From Gigaspora margarita (Eukaryota; Glomeromycota; Glomeromycetes; Diversisporales; Gigasporaceae), in assembly GCA_009809945.1 (NCBI GenBank), contig WTPW01001277.1, positions 122,180-186,179 of the forward strand: a stretch of 64,000 nucleotides of DNA, given 5' to 3'. The notes beneath the pieces were generated by a model, which saw only the letters and a program-made list of their open reading frames with translations, had not been told where the DNA came from and did no database searches. Positions 1-10,889 of this stretch are shown one piece after another (positions within the stretch are counted from its first letter, which is position 1; the number at the start of each line of letters is the position of its first letter). The position numbers and the translations under genes were made by a program.

Positions 1-419
1 AGCGAAATGAAGGTTATAGCCAAAACAAAAGAAATAGCAAAAGTGAAGACAATAGAAAACAAAGAAGTGAAGATAATAGCTAACTGTGGGGTGTGAGCGA
101 AAATAAGTGTATAGGGCTAGTTTTTTGTATATTAATAGAATTAGATGTGACAAAGTGCAAAAGTAGTTTAAAAATTTGTAATAATATAAAAATAATACTG
201 TAATATTAATTAAAAATATATTTATTAATAGGAAAAATGTCATTGGCAATATGTCGCAATGGCGACCCTATATGATCGGCCAATCATTTTACAGATTGCC
301 AATCATATAAATAATTTTTTTTTTATTTTTGATTTATTTTTTTTTTCTATTTTTGTTTTTTATTATTTTTTTTTATTTAACTTATTATTAACGTTTAATT
401 TTTTTTTTTTGGATTGTCA

Positions 420-985
420 CTAGAGCCGTCGTAGGAGCCGTTGCTAAAACCGTCGCTAGAGTCATCGTTGGAGTCGTAGTAGGAGCGTGAAGTTGCGGTG
501 GATTTCAGTGGTTGTTGGAGCCATAGTAGGAGCATGAAGTCGTATTTCGGTGATTCGGTAAGTTGTTTTTTTCTGGTTTCTTTGGAGTCGTCATTGAAAC
601 TGCAGTAGGAGCATGAAATCGCGTTTAGATTGGTGGATTTCAGTAATTCGGTAAGTTGTTTTTTTTTGTTGGTACTTCTAGTTGTTCTTCGGTGGTTAAT
701 TCAATAGGTTCGTCATTTTTTAAGGTTCTTTGTCATTTTTTGGTGAGTTTTCGTCAGTTTTCAGTAGGGTTCCTATAAGTTCTTTGTCGTTTTCGGGTTC
801 CTTCGGTAACTTCATCAGTTTTCTGTAGGTTCTTTCGGTAAATTCAGCATTTTTCAGTAGGGTTTTCCAGTCATTTTTTGGATGATTCTTTCTTTGTTCT
901 TGGTCGAATCTTTAGTCCGTTCTTATCCTCGTTTTCGTCCTATTTTCTTCTTGTTTTTGTCCACCGTTTTCGTCCTGTTTCTTGT
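420..985. repeat. GT-rich degenerate minisatellite block
   Basis: Irregular repeats of words such as GTCGTAGGAGC, GGATTTCAGT and TTCGGTAAGTTGTTTTTT. It has higher G content than its surroundings and lies inside the 231-1311 element. Similar GT-rich (or CA-rich, inverted) blocks occur inside other elements at 9700-10540, 12790-13640, 37690-38110, 43060-43390 and 50520-50620. No open frame of useful length. Confidence 0.5.
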
Positions 986-1187
986 CATCCCCATTCCGTT
1001 TTCTTAGTTCTAAAAAAAAAATAATAATTAATAAAATAAATAAAAAAAATTTAAAAAAAATAAATTAATAAATTATAGATTGGAACCGGGTTTATTTTTA
1101 TATATTAAACCCAGTTTTTATACTTTTTTTTTAATAAATTTTATTCATTTTTTTTATTAATTTTTTTAATAATTTTAAGTGTAAGTA

Positions 1188-1268
1188 ATCGACCAATCGA
1201 ATTCAATCACGTGCATCATGTGCTCGATATGAGCATATGATGCATGTGATTGAATTCGATTGGCTGAT
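1188..1268. repeat. 38-nt-arm hairpin inside the 231-1311 element
   Basis: A near-perfect inverted repeat: left arm 1188-1225, loop GATAT, right arm 1231-1268. The outer part includes CCAATCGAATTCAATCAC and its complement, with only a few mismatches. It directly precedes the right terminal inverted repeat of the host element and so probably belongs to its subterminal structure. Confidence 0.75.
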
Positions 1269-1430
1269 CACGGGGTCGCCATGGTGACATGTCTCTATAA
1301 AAATAACACCCTTATTAATAAATATAAAATATAATGTATAATAATAATAAAAAAATATAAAATTTTATGCGAAACCTTGTGAATTATTGTAAAAACCTGT
1401 AAAAAAACATGATTATGTGAATATGTATAT

Positions 1431-1588
1431 CATTTATTTATTTTTTAAAAATTTTAAAACAATGCGAAAACATCACACAATTTGCAAATTATTGCCTGCT
1501 GCGACCCCTCATTTATTTATTTTTTAAAAATTTTAAAACAATGCGAAAACATCACACAATATGCAAATTATTTCCTACTATGACCCCT
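1431..1588. repeat. 79-bp tandem duplication
   Basis: Two adjacent copies of a 79-bp unit, 1431-1509 and 1510-1588. Both start CATTTATTTATTTTTT, include AATGCGAAAACATCACACAA and end in GACCCCT. Differences are few, so the duplication is fairly recent. It lies in the 3' part of family D copy A; the copy at 39720-39830 has one unit. Confidence 0.8.
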
Positions 1589-1888
1589 GAAGGGGGAGGT
1601 GATTTGCATTTTTTTTATTTGGTCTATTTCGCAATATTGCACTATAAATTCCGTAATATAACCATAATATAACATAATATATAACGTAATAAATCGTATC
1701 AAACATAAGATATTTATTAGATTAAGGCACTGAAATTTATTACCTAATATCCATTTACTATAGGGGCTTACCTCCCACCCCAGGTAAGATTTTATTTTAG
1801 CCAATCAAATTTAACTAACTAACTAAGGTAAGATTTTGCTTGATCTCCCATCCCCTAAAATATTACCTAATAAATGTTAGCGCCCTTA

Positions 1889-2036
1889 GAGGAGTGACAA
1901 AAATCAGGTGATTTTTTAGGGAGGGGGGTAAAAAAAGTTGAAATTACATATAAGAACCTGACTATATATATATTAAAAAAGAGAGGAGGGGGTAGGCCTC
2001 TAATAAAAAATAATCAGGTGATTAATGACACGGCCC
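1889..2036 (+). mobile_element. Tourist-like MITE, copy 1 (148 bp)
   Basis: First of five copies of a roughly 150-bp element flanked by TTA (1886-1888, 2037-2039). It starts G-rich (GAGGAGTGACAAAAATCAGG) and ends AATGACACGGCCC. The ends are imperfect inverted repeats sharing TGnCAnnnATCAnnTGATT. The middle carries conserved GTAGGCCTCTAATAAAAAAT. A 3-bp TTA duplication with GG...CC ends is the PIF/Harbinger (Tourist) pattern. No coding capacity. Confidence 0.85.
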
Positions 2037-2373
2037 TTACGGGCCGTAATATCTTACGTTAGATTATGTATATATAATTCGCTGATATATAATTTGGTGC
2101 ACTTTCTTTTTTGCTCTTTTGGCATTTCGAAATTTCAACAAAGTGAACATTTCAGTTTATCCCCTCCAAAAGATTGGCAATATTTATTCTTTCCAAATCG
2201 GAAATGTCTATCTATTTAGAATCAACATCACGAGTAGTCTTTAGCTGCGAAGTAAACAGTGAATGATGTATTAGAGATGTTTTGGTTGTTTGCAAAAATT
2301 TCTCACAAACCAAACTACAAGGTGAACCTTACTGTATCTGTTTTTCTTTTTGTTTTTAATACTGTACATATAA

Positions 2374-2906
2374 GGGGACATCCATAAATAACGTTATGTA
2401 ACCCTACATAGTAGCTCTTGACCCCCCCTCTACTATATAAAAAAAATTTAAAAATCCGTATGTTTATATATAAAATTTTACAAAAACTTGAATATATTGT
2501 GACCTAGTGGTTCAATTTGGATAATTTTGGTACCATTCGATTCGTCTTTATGAGACGAATCCAATGGTATCAAAAGAATTTTATTTGGATTACTGAATCA
2601 CGTTTTATTAACAAAATACTATTGATTTTATAGTAATTTTATAAGAAAATATAATAACCAATAGTATTTCGTTAATAAAACGTGATCCAGTAATCCAAAT
2701 CAAATGATTTTGGTACCATTCAAATCCTCTCCTCGAGACGATTCGAATGGTACCAAAATCATCCAATTTGGACTACTGGATCAAGTTTTAGACAAATTTT
2801 TATAAAAAAATTGTGTTATGTTAGGGAGGACCCCCCCTATATATTGGAAAATCATTATATTTTGGGGGACCCCCCCTAAAGCATAACGTTATTTATGGAT
2901 GCCCCC
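2374..2906 (+). mobile_element. Foldback MITE with GGGGCATCC-type ends (533 bp)
   Basis: Flanked by TAA on both sides (2371-2373, 2907-2909). Ends are GGGGACATCCATAAATAACG and its near complement CGTTATTTATGGATGCCCCC. The interior folds on itself, with repeated GATTTTGGTACCATTCGA blocks in both orientations around a centre near 2640. The TAA duplication fits PIF/Harbinger. A second, larger copy is at 56644-57726. Confidence 0.85.
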
Positions 2907-2909
2907 TAA

Positions 2910-3540
2910 TACTTAAGTAGACTGGTTCTACAGTATTATATATTTTTTATAGATTATTGGATTATAGATTTTATTTCAATTTTGTCGAGATTGATTTTTT
3001 TTTGTTTTTTTCATCTTGTTTCTTTTTTTTTTTTTTATTACTTGGTATTTTGCTTAGATCTAGTAGTTTCTCCCCTTTTTTATACTCCCTTTTATATTTT
3101 ATCATTTTACTTTTCTTTTTTCTTGTGATGGATCTGAGTAAAATTGTTCTACCATTAAAGCGAGATGAGAAGAATTTAAAGAAAATGGCAGTCTTGACAA
3201 AACTAATAGCAGCTATTTGGTAATTATAGGGATAACTCACAGTAAGTTGCGGGTCTCTGTATGAGAAGAACTAGTTGTCATAGCAGGTTGCACCTGGGTA
3301 CTTCAGTATCGAGTGAGTTTTTATTCGAAAAGGAGGATTTAGTTAGCAGCCAGAAAATTTAAATATAGCTTATTAACTTACTGTAACTAAATAATGTAAA
3401 TTTTTACGATCTTTTGAATAAAAGCAAGACCGCTAGTTAAAAAAAAAAATATTCTATAAATAAAGTATATCCATATTTTTAATAAACTTTTATTTTATTT
3501 AAAAAATTGTAAATATGTTTAAAAATTCCAAACAAATTTG
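2910..3540. other. Unassigned AT-rich sequence
   Basis: T-rich tract with runs of T (2990-3120), then ordinary sequence. Two short reading frames on opposite strands overlap the homopolymer tracts and have no recognisable domain. I see no gene, RNA or clear repeat here. Confidence 0.4.
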
Positions 3541-3780
3541 CCTGGAATACGGTTTAAGGGATAGATCATAATTGATCTGTATAAATTTTAAGGTTTTTGC
3601 TATCTTTAAAATCAAAAAAATTTGCTAAAAATTCAATTATTACATTAAGTTTTTATAGTAATTTGCTAAAAACTAGAATATTGCAATTAGATAGTGTTCT
3701 TAGATTTAGGTGCTTTAAAAAAATTGTTTAGCATATAAAAATAGGGAATTGCTATTCGCACTATAGATTTTTGCTATTTA
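3541..3780 (+). repeat. Dispersed repeat with TTTGCTAAAAA motifs
   Basis: Contains TTGATCTGTATAAATTT and several TTTGCTAAAA words in the same order as 29321-29460, the left interior of the 10.5-kb element. The end part, AGGGAATTGCTATTC at about 3744, is found inverted at 56480-56515. It is therefore a fragment or relative of elements present elsewhere in the window. Confidence 0.55.
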
Positions 3781-3895
3781 TACTATCATCACGAAATATT
3801 TTAAGTAGCTATATATCGATATATAACGTATAATCATTTTATATCGATTAAAATTAAATGTTATATATCGATTAACTTGTTATAAATCGATATAT

Positions 3896-3973
3896 GGGGT
3901 CTGTTTCTTGAAAATGACCTTATGGGACATAGTAAATCATATGATCCAAACTTGATTTTCAGGGAACGGACCC
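3896..3973. mobile_element. 78-bp miniature foldback
   Basis: Begins GGGGTCTGTTTCTTGAAAAT and ends ATTTTCAGGGAACGGACCCC, inverted repeats of about 20 bp with few mismatches around a 38-bp centre. It forms the left tip of the 3896-5057 insertion. It may be an independent very short MITE or that element's terminal hairpin. No clean duplication of its own is seen. Confidence 0.55.
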
Positions 3974-5057
3974 CAAATATATATATTTTTTTTACTTTTA
4001 AGCAGTCCTGCAGTGACTCTTTATTAAAATACACAAAAATTTTTAGAAAAATACATGGTAACTTCTAATACTATGAGCCCTACATCACACTGATTCTATT
4101 TTTCAAGAATGCAATATGCGACCTGCCGCACTAGTTCAATACTACAAACTAGAAGTTTGAAACGTTAAACTAAAGGGCATTGTCAAACAGCCTAATTTTA
4201 AAACCTTCTTTTCCAAGCTTCTTGAGTAAAGGAATTCTAGTAAAAAAACACAAATATATAAAAAATAAAAGAGAAAAATAAAAGGGGATAAACATCACAC
4301 CTAAACGAATACCAAAATCAAAACAAAATAAAATAAAAAGAAAGAAGAAAAAAGCAAAAATTAGACTGAATGATAGCACCAATTTCACCTGGGTCCAACT
4401 ATAAAAATTATATAATACTAATTGATAGATACCAAGTATTATATTTACAGCAAAAAATGTGTAAAAAAGCTGATAAAAGAAATAGTAAAAAAAAAAAAAA
4501 GAAAACTACGGCTAAAAGAATATTCTAGAAAGAAATTTTAATTCGTGTTTATCTCCAAACTATCCATATCCTGAATTTTACTCGTGATTTAATCCAATTC
4601 AGAAGCCGCATTTCCAAAATGGAAGAGTAAACAATGCCAATATTTTGGAGGGAATAAGCCAAAATGCCCACTTTTGTCGAAATTTCAAAAGGTCAAAGGA
4701 GTGGTAGATGTCACTTAAAGCAAATTTAAAGGAAAGTATAGGAAGATAAAACTCATTTTTTTGTTATTTCTCATTGTTTTACCACAATATCCTTCATCGA
4801 CAAAGACTACCATCATCTTTACTAGAATTTCTTGTACCAAGGGCACCAACTGCCAGTTATCTTGTACAACTGATGCTTCTAGCTTGCATACCGAATATAA
4901 AAGAGGAGTCCTCAGCGTAGTGGTTGACCTTTTTTTAAAAACCGTATATTGTATTGTCCTATAGTACTTTAAGTATCTGGCAACGCTCTAACAAAAAACT
5001 TTTTGTTTTTCTTCCGTCAGAAATTTGGTCCAGATGATCATCGGAAAGAGTTCTCCC
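3896..5057. mobile_element. 1.16-kb insertion with 11-bp flanking repeat
   Basis: AATCGATATAT occurs at 3885-3895 and again at 5058-5068, and the uninterrupted sister sequence is seen at 54585-54785 (inverted). The ends are GGGGTCTG... and ...TTCTCCC, which are only weakly inverted. The interior has short AT-rich frames without recognisable domains. The flank lies in low-complexity ATATCGAT sequence, so duplication length (8-11 bp) is uncertain. Element type is unknown. Confidence 0.5.
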
Positions 5058-5199
5058 AATCGATATATATCTATAATTGATAAATATTGTAATTAAAATA
5101 TAAATCGTTATATATCTGCTAATCGATAGTTATCGTATTCATTATAGCATGAAGCGCCATTTATTATATTTGTTTTTTATTTTTAAGTTACAGTAGTAG

Positions 5200-6790
5200 A
5201 GTTTGAAACATTTTAAAAATATTTTAGAACTGTGAAACCAAGCGATCTGTAACCTGCATCATACCAAAGTGCATTGGACTATATTTGTGAAATGTTTCAA
5301 AATTTTGTAAGATATATCAATAAAATTTTGTATCACATGATCAGATTAGATCTTTTGTTTATAAATTAGATCTTTTGTATTGTTTTTTTTTCGTTCGTTT
5401 TGTTTTTTTTATTTTTGTTTTGTTTTATTTTTTTTTTATTTTTTAATTTTTTTTTTTTATTTGGCANTTTACAAGAANANCAGCCCTTTGCAAGAAAACC
5501 AACAACTTTTTGGNACTATGCAAGTACACCAATATGACTTCACAAGCCAACTCAAACTTCTGACACTTTGCAAGTACTCTTCTAAATCTTCAAGAATGCT
5601 TCTTTAGAGAAATGATTTAGTTAGGCACAAGTTTTCGCAAGTTTTCGCTTATTTATTTTCTCGTTTGATACTTTTTGTTTTTGTTTTTTGTTTTTTTTTT
5701 AAATTTTTTTTATTAATTTATTTTATTCCAGTACTTTGTGAGAACATGCTTCTTTAGAGAAATAATTTAGTTAGGCGCAAGTATTCGCAAGTATTTGCAA
5801 ATTAACCTAGCACTTTACAAAATACAACTAGGATTCGACAATTTCTGAATTTGAACTCTTAATTCAGAAAAATAGAGATTTGGGGCTTTGTTTATTTTTT
5901 TTATTAAGTTTGCTTACATATTTTGTTTTTTAGTTATTTTTTTTTTTTACTTATTTTTTTACTTTTATTTTATTTTATTTATTCCTAACTTTCTTCAGAA
6001 CTTTACAAGAAACAATCTAACTTTCTGGCACTTTACAAGAACACCAACTCTAACTTTTCCACCACTTTACAAACCTATTAGATTCTCTGACAATTTCAAA
6101 ACTCTTATGCTTCTGAGAAATAGTTTTTTTACTTTTCTACTATTTTTAGAAATATGAGCGAAAAGAAATAATAGCTAACTGAGGATGAGGAAAATAAGTG
6201 TATAGAGCTAGTATTATGTGACGAAGTGCGAAAGTAGTTTAAATTATTACTATTTTTCGTTTTCATTTTTTTTTGTTATTTTTTTACTTCTTTACAATTT
6301 TTAGGATGTAGTGAATATAAGCGAATATAAGCGAATATAAGTCTGTAGAGCTAGTATTATGTGACAAAGAGCAAATGTAGTTTACAATATTACTATTTTT
6401 TCATTTTTGTTTTTTTTTGTTATTTTTTTACTTCTCTACTATTTTTAGAAGTAGCGAATATAAGCGAATATAATAGTTAAAACAAAGAAGAAAAATAATA
6501 ACTAACTGCGGGGTGAGAAAAATAAGTATATAGAGCTAGTATTATGCGACGAAGTGCGAAAGAAGTTTAAAATATTTCTATTTTTTGTTTTCATTTTTTT
6601 TTAGTTTCAGTTTTATTTTTTTTTGTTGTAAAGAATGTATAATAATATATAATAAATAAAATATATTTAATTTAAAATATAATGTATAATAATAATAATA
6701 AATAAAAAAATATAAAATTTTATATTAAAATGCGAAACCTTGCGAAAATATGCAAAAACCTGTAAAATGTTTAAAAATAAGTATAAAGTA
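5200..6790 (+). repeat. Family D dispersed repeat, copy B
   Basis: Follows the family order: a block with AGATCTTTTGTTTATAAATTAGATC, T-rich tracts, several CACTTTnCAAGAACACCAAC words, then three tandem partial repeats of the GCGAAAATAAGTnTATAGAGCTAG block (about 6160-6570), and GCGAAACCTTGCGAAAATATGC near the end. It contains isolated Ns near 5467-5513. Short frames in it are broken differently in each copy, so I regard it as non-coding. Confidence 0.7.
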
Positions 6791-6959
6791 TAATAGTATT
6801 GATTGAATTATTATTCGTGATTTTAATCTAATTACTTGATTATTACCGATTATTATTGATTACTAACTTAATCAATAGTCCTCGCCAGAGGAGATTTTAA
6901 TCGATTACTAGCCAATAACTGATAAAAATCGATAGTAATCCCCGTACAAATTTTGGTGA

Positions 6960-8750
6960 TAATAGTACATAAATATTTTAACTTTTGAAAACTTTTATTA
7001 ATATTATCTTTATGAGTTCTTTATCAAATTTAATAAAAAATTTTTTATTTGAATTCTATGGATTTGTAGAATTAAAATAAAAAAATTTTTATCAAATTTG
7101 GCAAGAACTCGTTGAGATATCTTTGATGAAAGTTCCCGTAAACAATTTCAATACAACTTCTTTGTAATGTTTTTTTTGTTTTTTTTTTCAAAATAACCCA
7201 CTGTCTAGCAATGATTTACAAGAAATTTTACTATACTAACTAAAAAAAATTTTATAACAAAACTTGTAGTACATATCATAGACTAATAGAATCTCAAATT
7301 TTGTGAAATATATTAAAAACTCGTGAAGATATTAGGGGAGTGACAAAAATCAGGTAATTTTTTAGGGGGGAAGGAGGTAAAAAAAGTTGAAATTATATAT
7401 AAGAACCTAACTATATATATATTAAAGAAGAGGAAGGGGGGTAGGCCTCTGATAAAAAATAATCAGTTGATTAATGACACGGCCCTTAACGTTTTTATAA
7501 ATTCGGACACATACTTTTTGCAAGTTTTCCCCTAAATTTCAAATACTTCTGGAAGCATTTTCTCAAAATAAAACCTCCAAAACGTGATAAGTAAGTTAAT
7601 AAAATAGGTATTTGAAAGTCTTTAGTTAATATTTTATCAAAAACAGATTAATATTGAATAAGTTATAATGATTTTTCAATTTGCTTACAGATTTGGAATT
7701 TTCTAAAATTTACAATTTTGATGAAAACAGAAAAATTACATTACAGGCTAGATTTTTACAAGTTCAAATAAAACAAGTTACTGCACACTAAATAAACTTT
7801 TAAAGCATATTATTTACTAATAGAATCTCAAATTTTATAAAAAATGTTGAAAACACATGAAGATATTAATGTTTTTGTAAATTCAGGTGCATACGTTTTT
7901 GCAAACAATTTTGTACGTGATATACATTTTTGAAAATAGAAAAATGTTTTATCAAAGATTTCTCTACAAGTTTTTGACCAAATTCGATGAAAATTTTTTT
8001 ATTTTAATTCTACAAATATAAAGAATTCAAATAAAAAAATTTTTATCAAATTTGTTAAGAACTCGTAGAGAAATCTTTGATGAAAGATTTTTTCTATTTC
8101 CAAAAACGTATATTACGTGCCAAAATTGTTTGCAAAAACGTATGTATCTGAATTTACAAAAATGTCAATATCTCTACGAGTTTTTAATATTTTTTTATAA
8201 AACATGAGATTCTATTAATCAATAACATGCTCTAAAAGTTTACTTAGTGCGCAGTAACTTGTTCATTTGAACTTGTAAATATCTAGCCTGTGATGTAATT
8301 TTTCTGTTTTCATCAAAATTGTAAATTTTAAAAAATTCTAAATCCGGAAGCAAATTGAAAAATCATCATAACTTCGTCAATATTAATCTGTTTTTGATGA
8401 AATTTTAACTGAAGACTTTCAAATATCTATTCTATTAACTTACTTAGTTATGTTTTGGATATTTCATTTTGAGAAAGTGCTTCCAGAAGCATTTGAAGTT
8501 TAGAGGAAAACTTGCAAAAAAGTATGCATCCAAATTTACAAAAACGTTAATATCTTTACAAGTTTTCAATACTTTTTCATAAAATTTGAGATTCTATTAG
8601 TTTATGATATGTGCTACAAGTTTTGTTATAAATTTGTTTTAGTTAGCATAGTAAAATTTCTTGTAAATTATCTCCGAACTGTGAGTTATTTTAAAAAGTC
8701 AAAAATTATTATATAAATCACTAACTAATTCACTTAATAATAATTATTTG
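6960..8750. repeat. Giant palindrome P1 (arms about 675 bp)
   Basis: The sequence from about 7189 reads as the inverted complement of the sequence ending at about 8695, around a centre near 8016 (AATTCTACAAATATAAAGAATT). Landmarks in both arms include CAAGAAATTTTACTATnCTAAC, the GCTTCCAGAAGCATTT region and GATTCTATTAnT. The left arm is longer only because a 151-bp MITE is inserted at 7335. A smaller hairpin lies at 7030-7110. A related palindrome is at 54788-56236. Probably a large foldback element; no coding capacity. Confidence 0.8.
7335..7485 (+). mobile_element. Tourist-like MITE, copy 2, in left arm of palindrome P1
   Basis: Flanked by TTA at 7332-7334 and 7486-7488. The opposite palindrome arm keeps the empty site: AAAGATATTAACGTTTTTG at about 8550 (read inverted) against AAGATATTA-[element]-TTAACGTTTTTA here. 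This directly confirms a TTA target duplication. It shares start, GTAGGCCTCT core and end with copies 1, 3, 4 and 5. Confidence 0.9.
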
Positions 8751-8868
8751 TTTATCAACATACAATTATGATCAATGATCATAATATATATGCAGAGTAA
8801 GTACCTAGTTGCTATTAATACTAAAGCCCAATTATATACTACAACTACTTTTCAATTATAATTGATTA

Positions 8869-9021
8869 GGGGAGTAACAAAAATCAGATGATTTTTTAAA
8901 GAGGAAGAAGGGTAAAAAATATTGAAATTATATATAGGAACTTGACCAAATCTATATTATAGAGGGGGGAGGAGGGGTAGACCTCTAATAAAAAATAATC
9001 AGGTAGTTAATGACACTGCCC
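8869..9021 (+). mobile_element. Tourist-like MITE, copy 3 (153 bp)
   Basis: Flanked by TTA at 8866-8868 and 9022-9024. Starts GGGGAGTAACAAAAATCAG and ends AATGACACTGCCC. It lies just outside the right arm of palindrome P1, in unremarkable AT-rich sequence. Confidence 0.85.
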
Positions 9022-9205
9022 TTATCACTTTGCTCCGTATAGCTATTAATAACTTGTTATATTCAGATTGATTATTATCAAAATGTGGTATATGTAATCA
9101 GAAATTTTCGGTGAAGATTATTCAAAATGTTTATCTGAAAATAAGCACACCCTATATATTGGGAGGGGATGCTTATTTTTGGTGATTTATAGTATTATTA
9201 AATAT

Positions 9206-9541
9206 GGGGGCTTTGCAGTAGAAAGGGCGGATACAACTCCAAAATAAAAATTGAGTTTTTATTAAATTCTGGTAAATTTCAATGTGACCAATATTTTTCA
9301 ATTATAAATGAAAATCAATTTGTATAATAAAAAATCAAGATACGTAATATAAAAGAAAGTTGCGCGAGGTTGAAGCCAAGCATATCATGAGATTACCCGT
9401 TAATCACATGTTATATTTAACCAATCAAAATCGTGAATTTTGATTGACCCAAATCAGTTCAAAATCAAAACAAATGATTAAATTCAATTATCTCAAAATT
9501 ATATATATTGACGTATCCACCCTTTCTACTACAAAGGCCCC
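9206..9541. mobile_element. MITE with GGGGGCTTTG ends (336 bp)
   Basis: Left end GGGGGCTTTGCAGTAGAAAG is the near complement of the right end CTTTCTACTACAAAGGCCCC; GGCGGATAC/GTATCCACC extends the match to about 29 bp. ATAT is found on both sides, but the flanks are too AT-rich to fix the duplication length. The interior is AT-rich without a frame. Confidence 0.7.
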
Positions 9542-9700
9542 ATATATATGTATTCATTTTTTTTAATATATTTTTTTTTATTTATTTATATAATATTATA
9601 TTTATTATTTTATTTTTACTTGAAATAACCAGTGATAAAGATCAACCCGAATATAAATAGATAAGTTCTTTTTTTTTTTGTTTTTTTATTCATTTTTTTT
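9542..9700. other. AT-rich low-complexity tract
   Basis: T- and AT-rich sequence between a MITE and a GT-rich block. Nothing recognisable. Confidence 0.4.
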
Positions 9701-10540
9701 ACTTACTGGTACTAACATATATTTGATCTTTTTTTGGTTGTTGTTAATTTTGTCCATTTTACCATTCCTGAAGATGCTATTGTTATTTCTGTTCTTGAAA
9801 TTTCATCATCGTTACTGATATCAGTTTCTGGAGTTAACATTTCAAAGTTTCACCATTACAGGTATACTGTTAATCTATAGCTAGTGTTTTCACTTTTTGT
9901 GGTATAGTTAACTTACTTTTTTTTTGGATAACTATTGTCGTTTTTGGTGCTTTTATTACTGCCATTTTTTTGTTGCAGGTAGTTTTTCTAAAGGTTTCTT
10001 CATTTGCTTTGAGTCTCTTTTGATGTCGACACATTACTTGGAGCTTTTTGTCAGTGGTATTATCTATTTCAGTGGTCTTTTATTACTAGCGTGTTGCTAT
10101 CATTGGGTGTAATTCAGTTTGGAATTGCTTTCATTGCTGGTACATTAAGTTTCTCAATTGTACAGTAAAGTATCAATTTTATTCTTTTTTTTTGCTTAAG
10201 CATTGTAATTCTTTTCAGGTTGAGTAGGTAATCATCGCCTGTTGTGTTACTAGATATATTTGTCATTGGTGCTGAGTTTGTGATACTGTATTTGGCACTT
10301 TTTTTGTCAGTTTGTTTGTCATGCTATATGTTAGATTTTCATATTGGTTCCAGTATTTTTATAGCATTTGTATAGTGTCTCTACGGCGTTTATACGAGTA
10401 TTTGTATAGTGTCTTTACGGCATTTGTACGGTATCTTTATGGCGTTTGTGTGGAGTGGTGTCTTTACAATGTTTATATAGTGTCTTTATAGTATTTTTAT
10501 AGTGTTTTTAATAAAAATATATTATTTTTATTATTTTCAT
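9700..10540 (+). repeat. GT-rich block ending in a TAGTGTCTnTACGGCnTTTGTA minisatellite
   Basis: The first part has scattered TTTCATCATCGTT and GGTGCTTTT words. From 10360 to 10510 it becomes a degenerate tandem repeat of ATAGTGTCTTTACGGCATTT type. A matching block with the same order (GTTTCTATTT, TTTTTGC, GGTGCCGAGTTTGT, then GTGTCTCTATGG repeats) is at 12790-13640. One 62-codon frame inside is not conserved and not convincing. Confidence 0.55.
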
Positions 10541-10621
10541 AAAATTTATATTATATATTTGTAATAAATTATATTATTAAAAATATAGAAATATTTGAAT
10601 GTATTTTTTATTTTTTATAAT

Positions 10622-10885
10622 CTACGCAGAAAATTAAAAAAATTCTTAAACGATCGCTAACAGGGTTGCAGAACTGGATTAATTTTAATAATTGTTTTTT
10701 TTAAAAATTTGCATAGAACTATACTAAAAAAACTTTTCCGATGCCTGTGCAGAAAATTAAATCTGAGCAGAAAATTAAAAAAATTTCTTCAAAGATTGCC
10801 TGCAGGGTTGCAAAACTGCATTAATTTTTAATAATTGTTTTTTTTAGAAATTTGCACAAAACTATACTAAAAAAACTTTTTCAAT
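10622..10885 (+). repeat. Tandem duplication of a ~130-bp unit
   Basis: Two units share GCAGAAAATTAAAAAAATT, CAGGGTTGCAnAACTG, TTAATAATTGTTTTTTTTA and ACTATACTAAAAAAACTTTT in order. Starts are about 10622 and 10765. Non-coding. Confidence 0.7.
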
Positions 10886-10889
10886 AATA

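Larger units (their letters stand above)
231..1311. mobile_element. TIR element (1,081 bp) inserted in family D copy A
   Basis: The 9-bp sequence TTATTAATA occurs directly before position 231 and directly after 1311. Just inside the ends, matching inverted stretches read ATGTCGCAATGGCGACCC (about 261-278) and, on the other strand, ATGTCACCATGGCGACCC (near 1290-1273), followed by CGGCCAATC/CAGCCAATC. The family D copy at 39540-39660 is continuous across the equivalent place. A 9-bp duplication suggests a Mutator-like (MULE) origin, but no transposase is present. Inside are a GT-rich minisatellite-like block and a hairpin. The duplication is AT-rich, so chance is not fully excluded. Confidence 0.65.
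1..1640 (+). repeat. Family D dispersed repeat, copy A (open at left edge)
   Basis: Non-coding dispersed repeat. It is recognised by the block GCGAAAATAAGTGTATAG at about 98-115, a T-rich tract, then runs of GCGAAA/TGCAAA words and an end near GACCCCTGAAGGGGGAGG. The same order of blocks recurs at 5200-6790, at 27790-28809 continued at 39319-39850, and inverted at 49670-50940 and 53590-54570. This copy is cut by the window edge and split by an insertion at 231-1311. No open reading frame is conserved between copies, so it looks non-autonomous. Its class is unknown. Confidence 0.7.
3736..5150 (+). repeat. ATATCGAT-rich terminal block of family D copy B, split by an insertion
   Basis: The stretches 3790-3895 and 5058-5150 are rich in ATATATCGAT words. 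Together they match, in inverted orientation and without a break, 54585-54785. This shows that 3896-5057 is inserted material. Similar blocks flank the family D copy inside the transposase (49480-51449), so the block appears to be the terminal part of this type of element. Confidence 0.6.

Noticed and set aside
2957-3240. Opposing 88-89 codon frames on both strands
   Set aside because: They rest on T/A homopolymer runs; neither has a recognisable domain.
3896-3973. Transcription terminator or ncRNA hairpin
   Set aside because: The 20-bp hairpin has the GGGGTC...GACCCC ends of a miniature element and there is no gene beside it.
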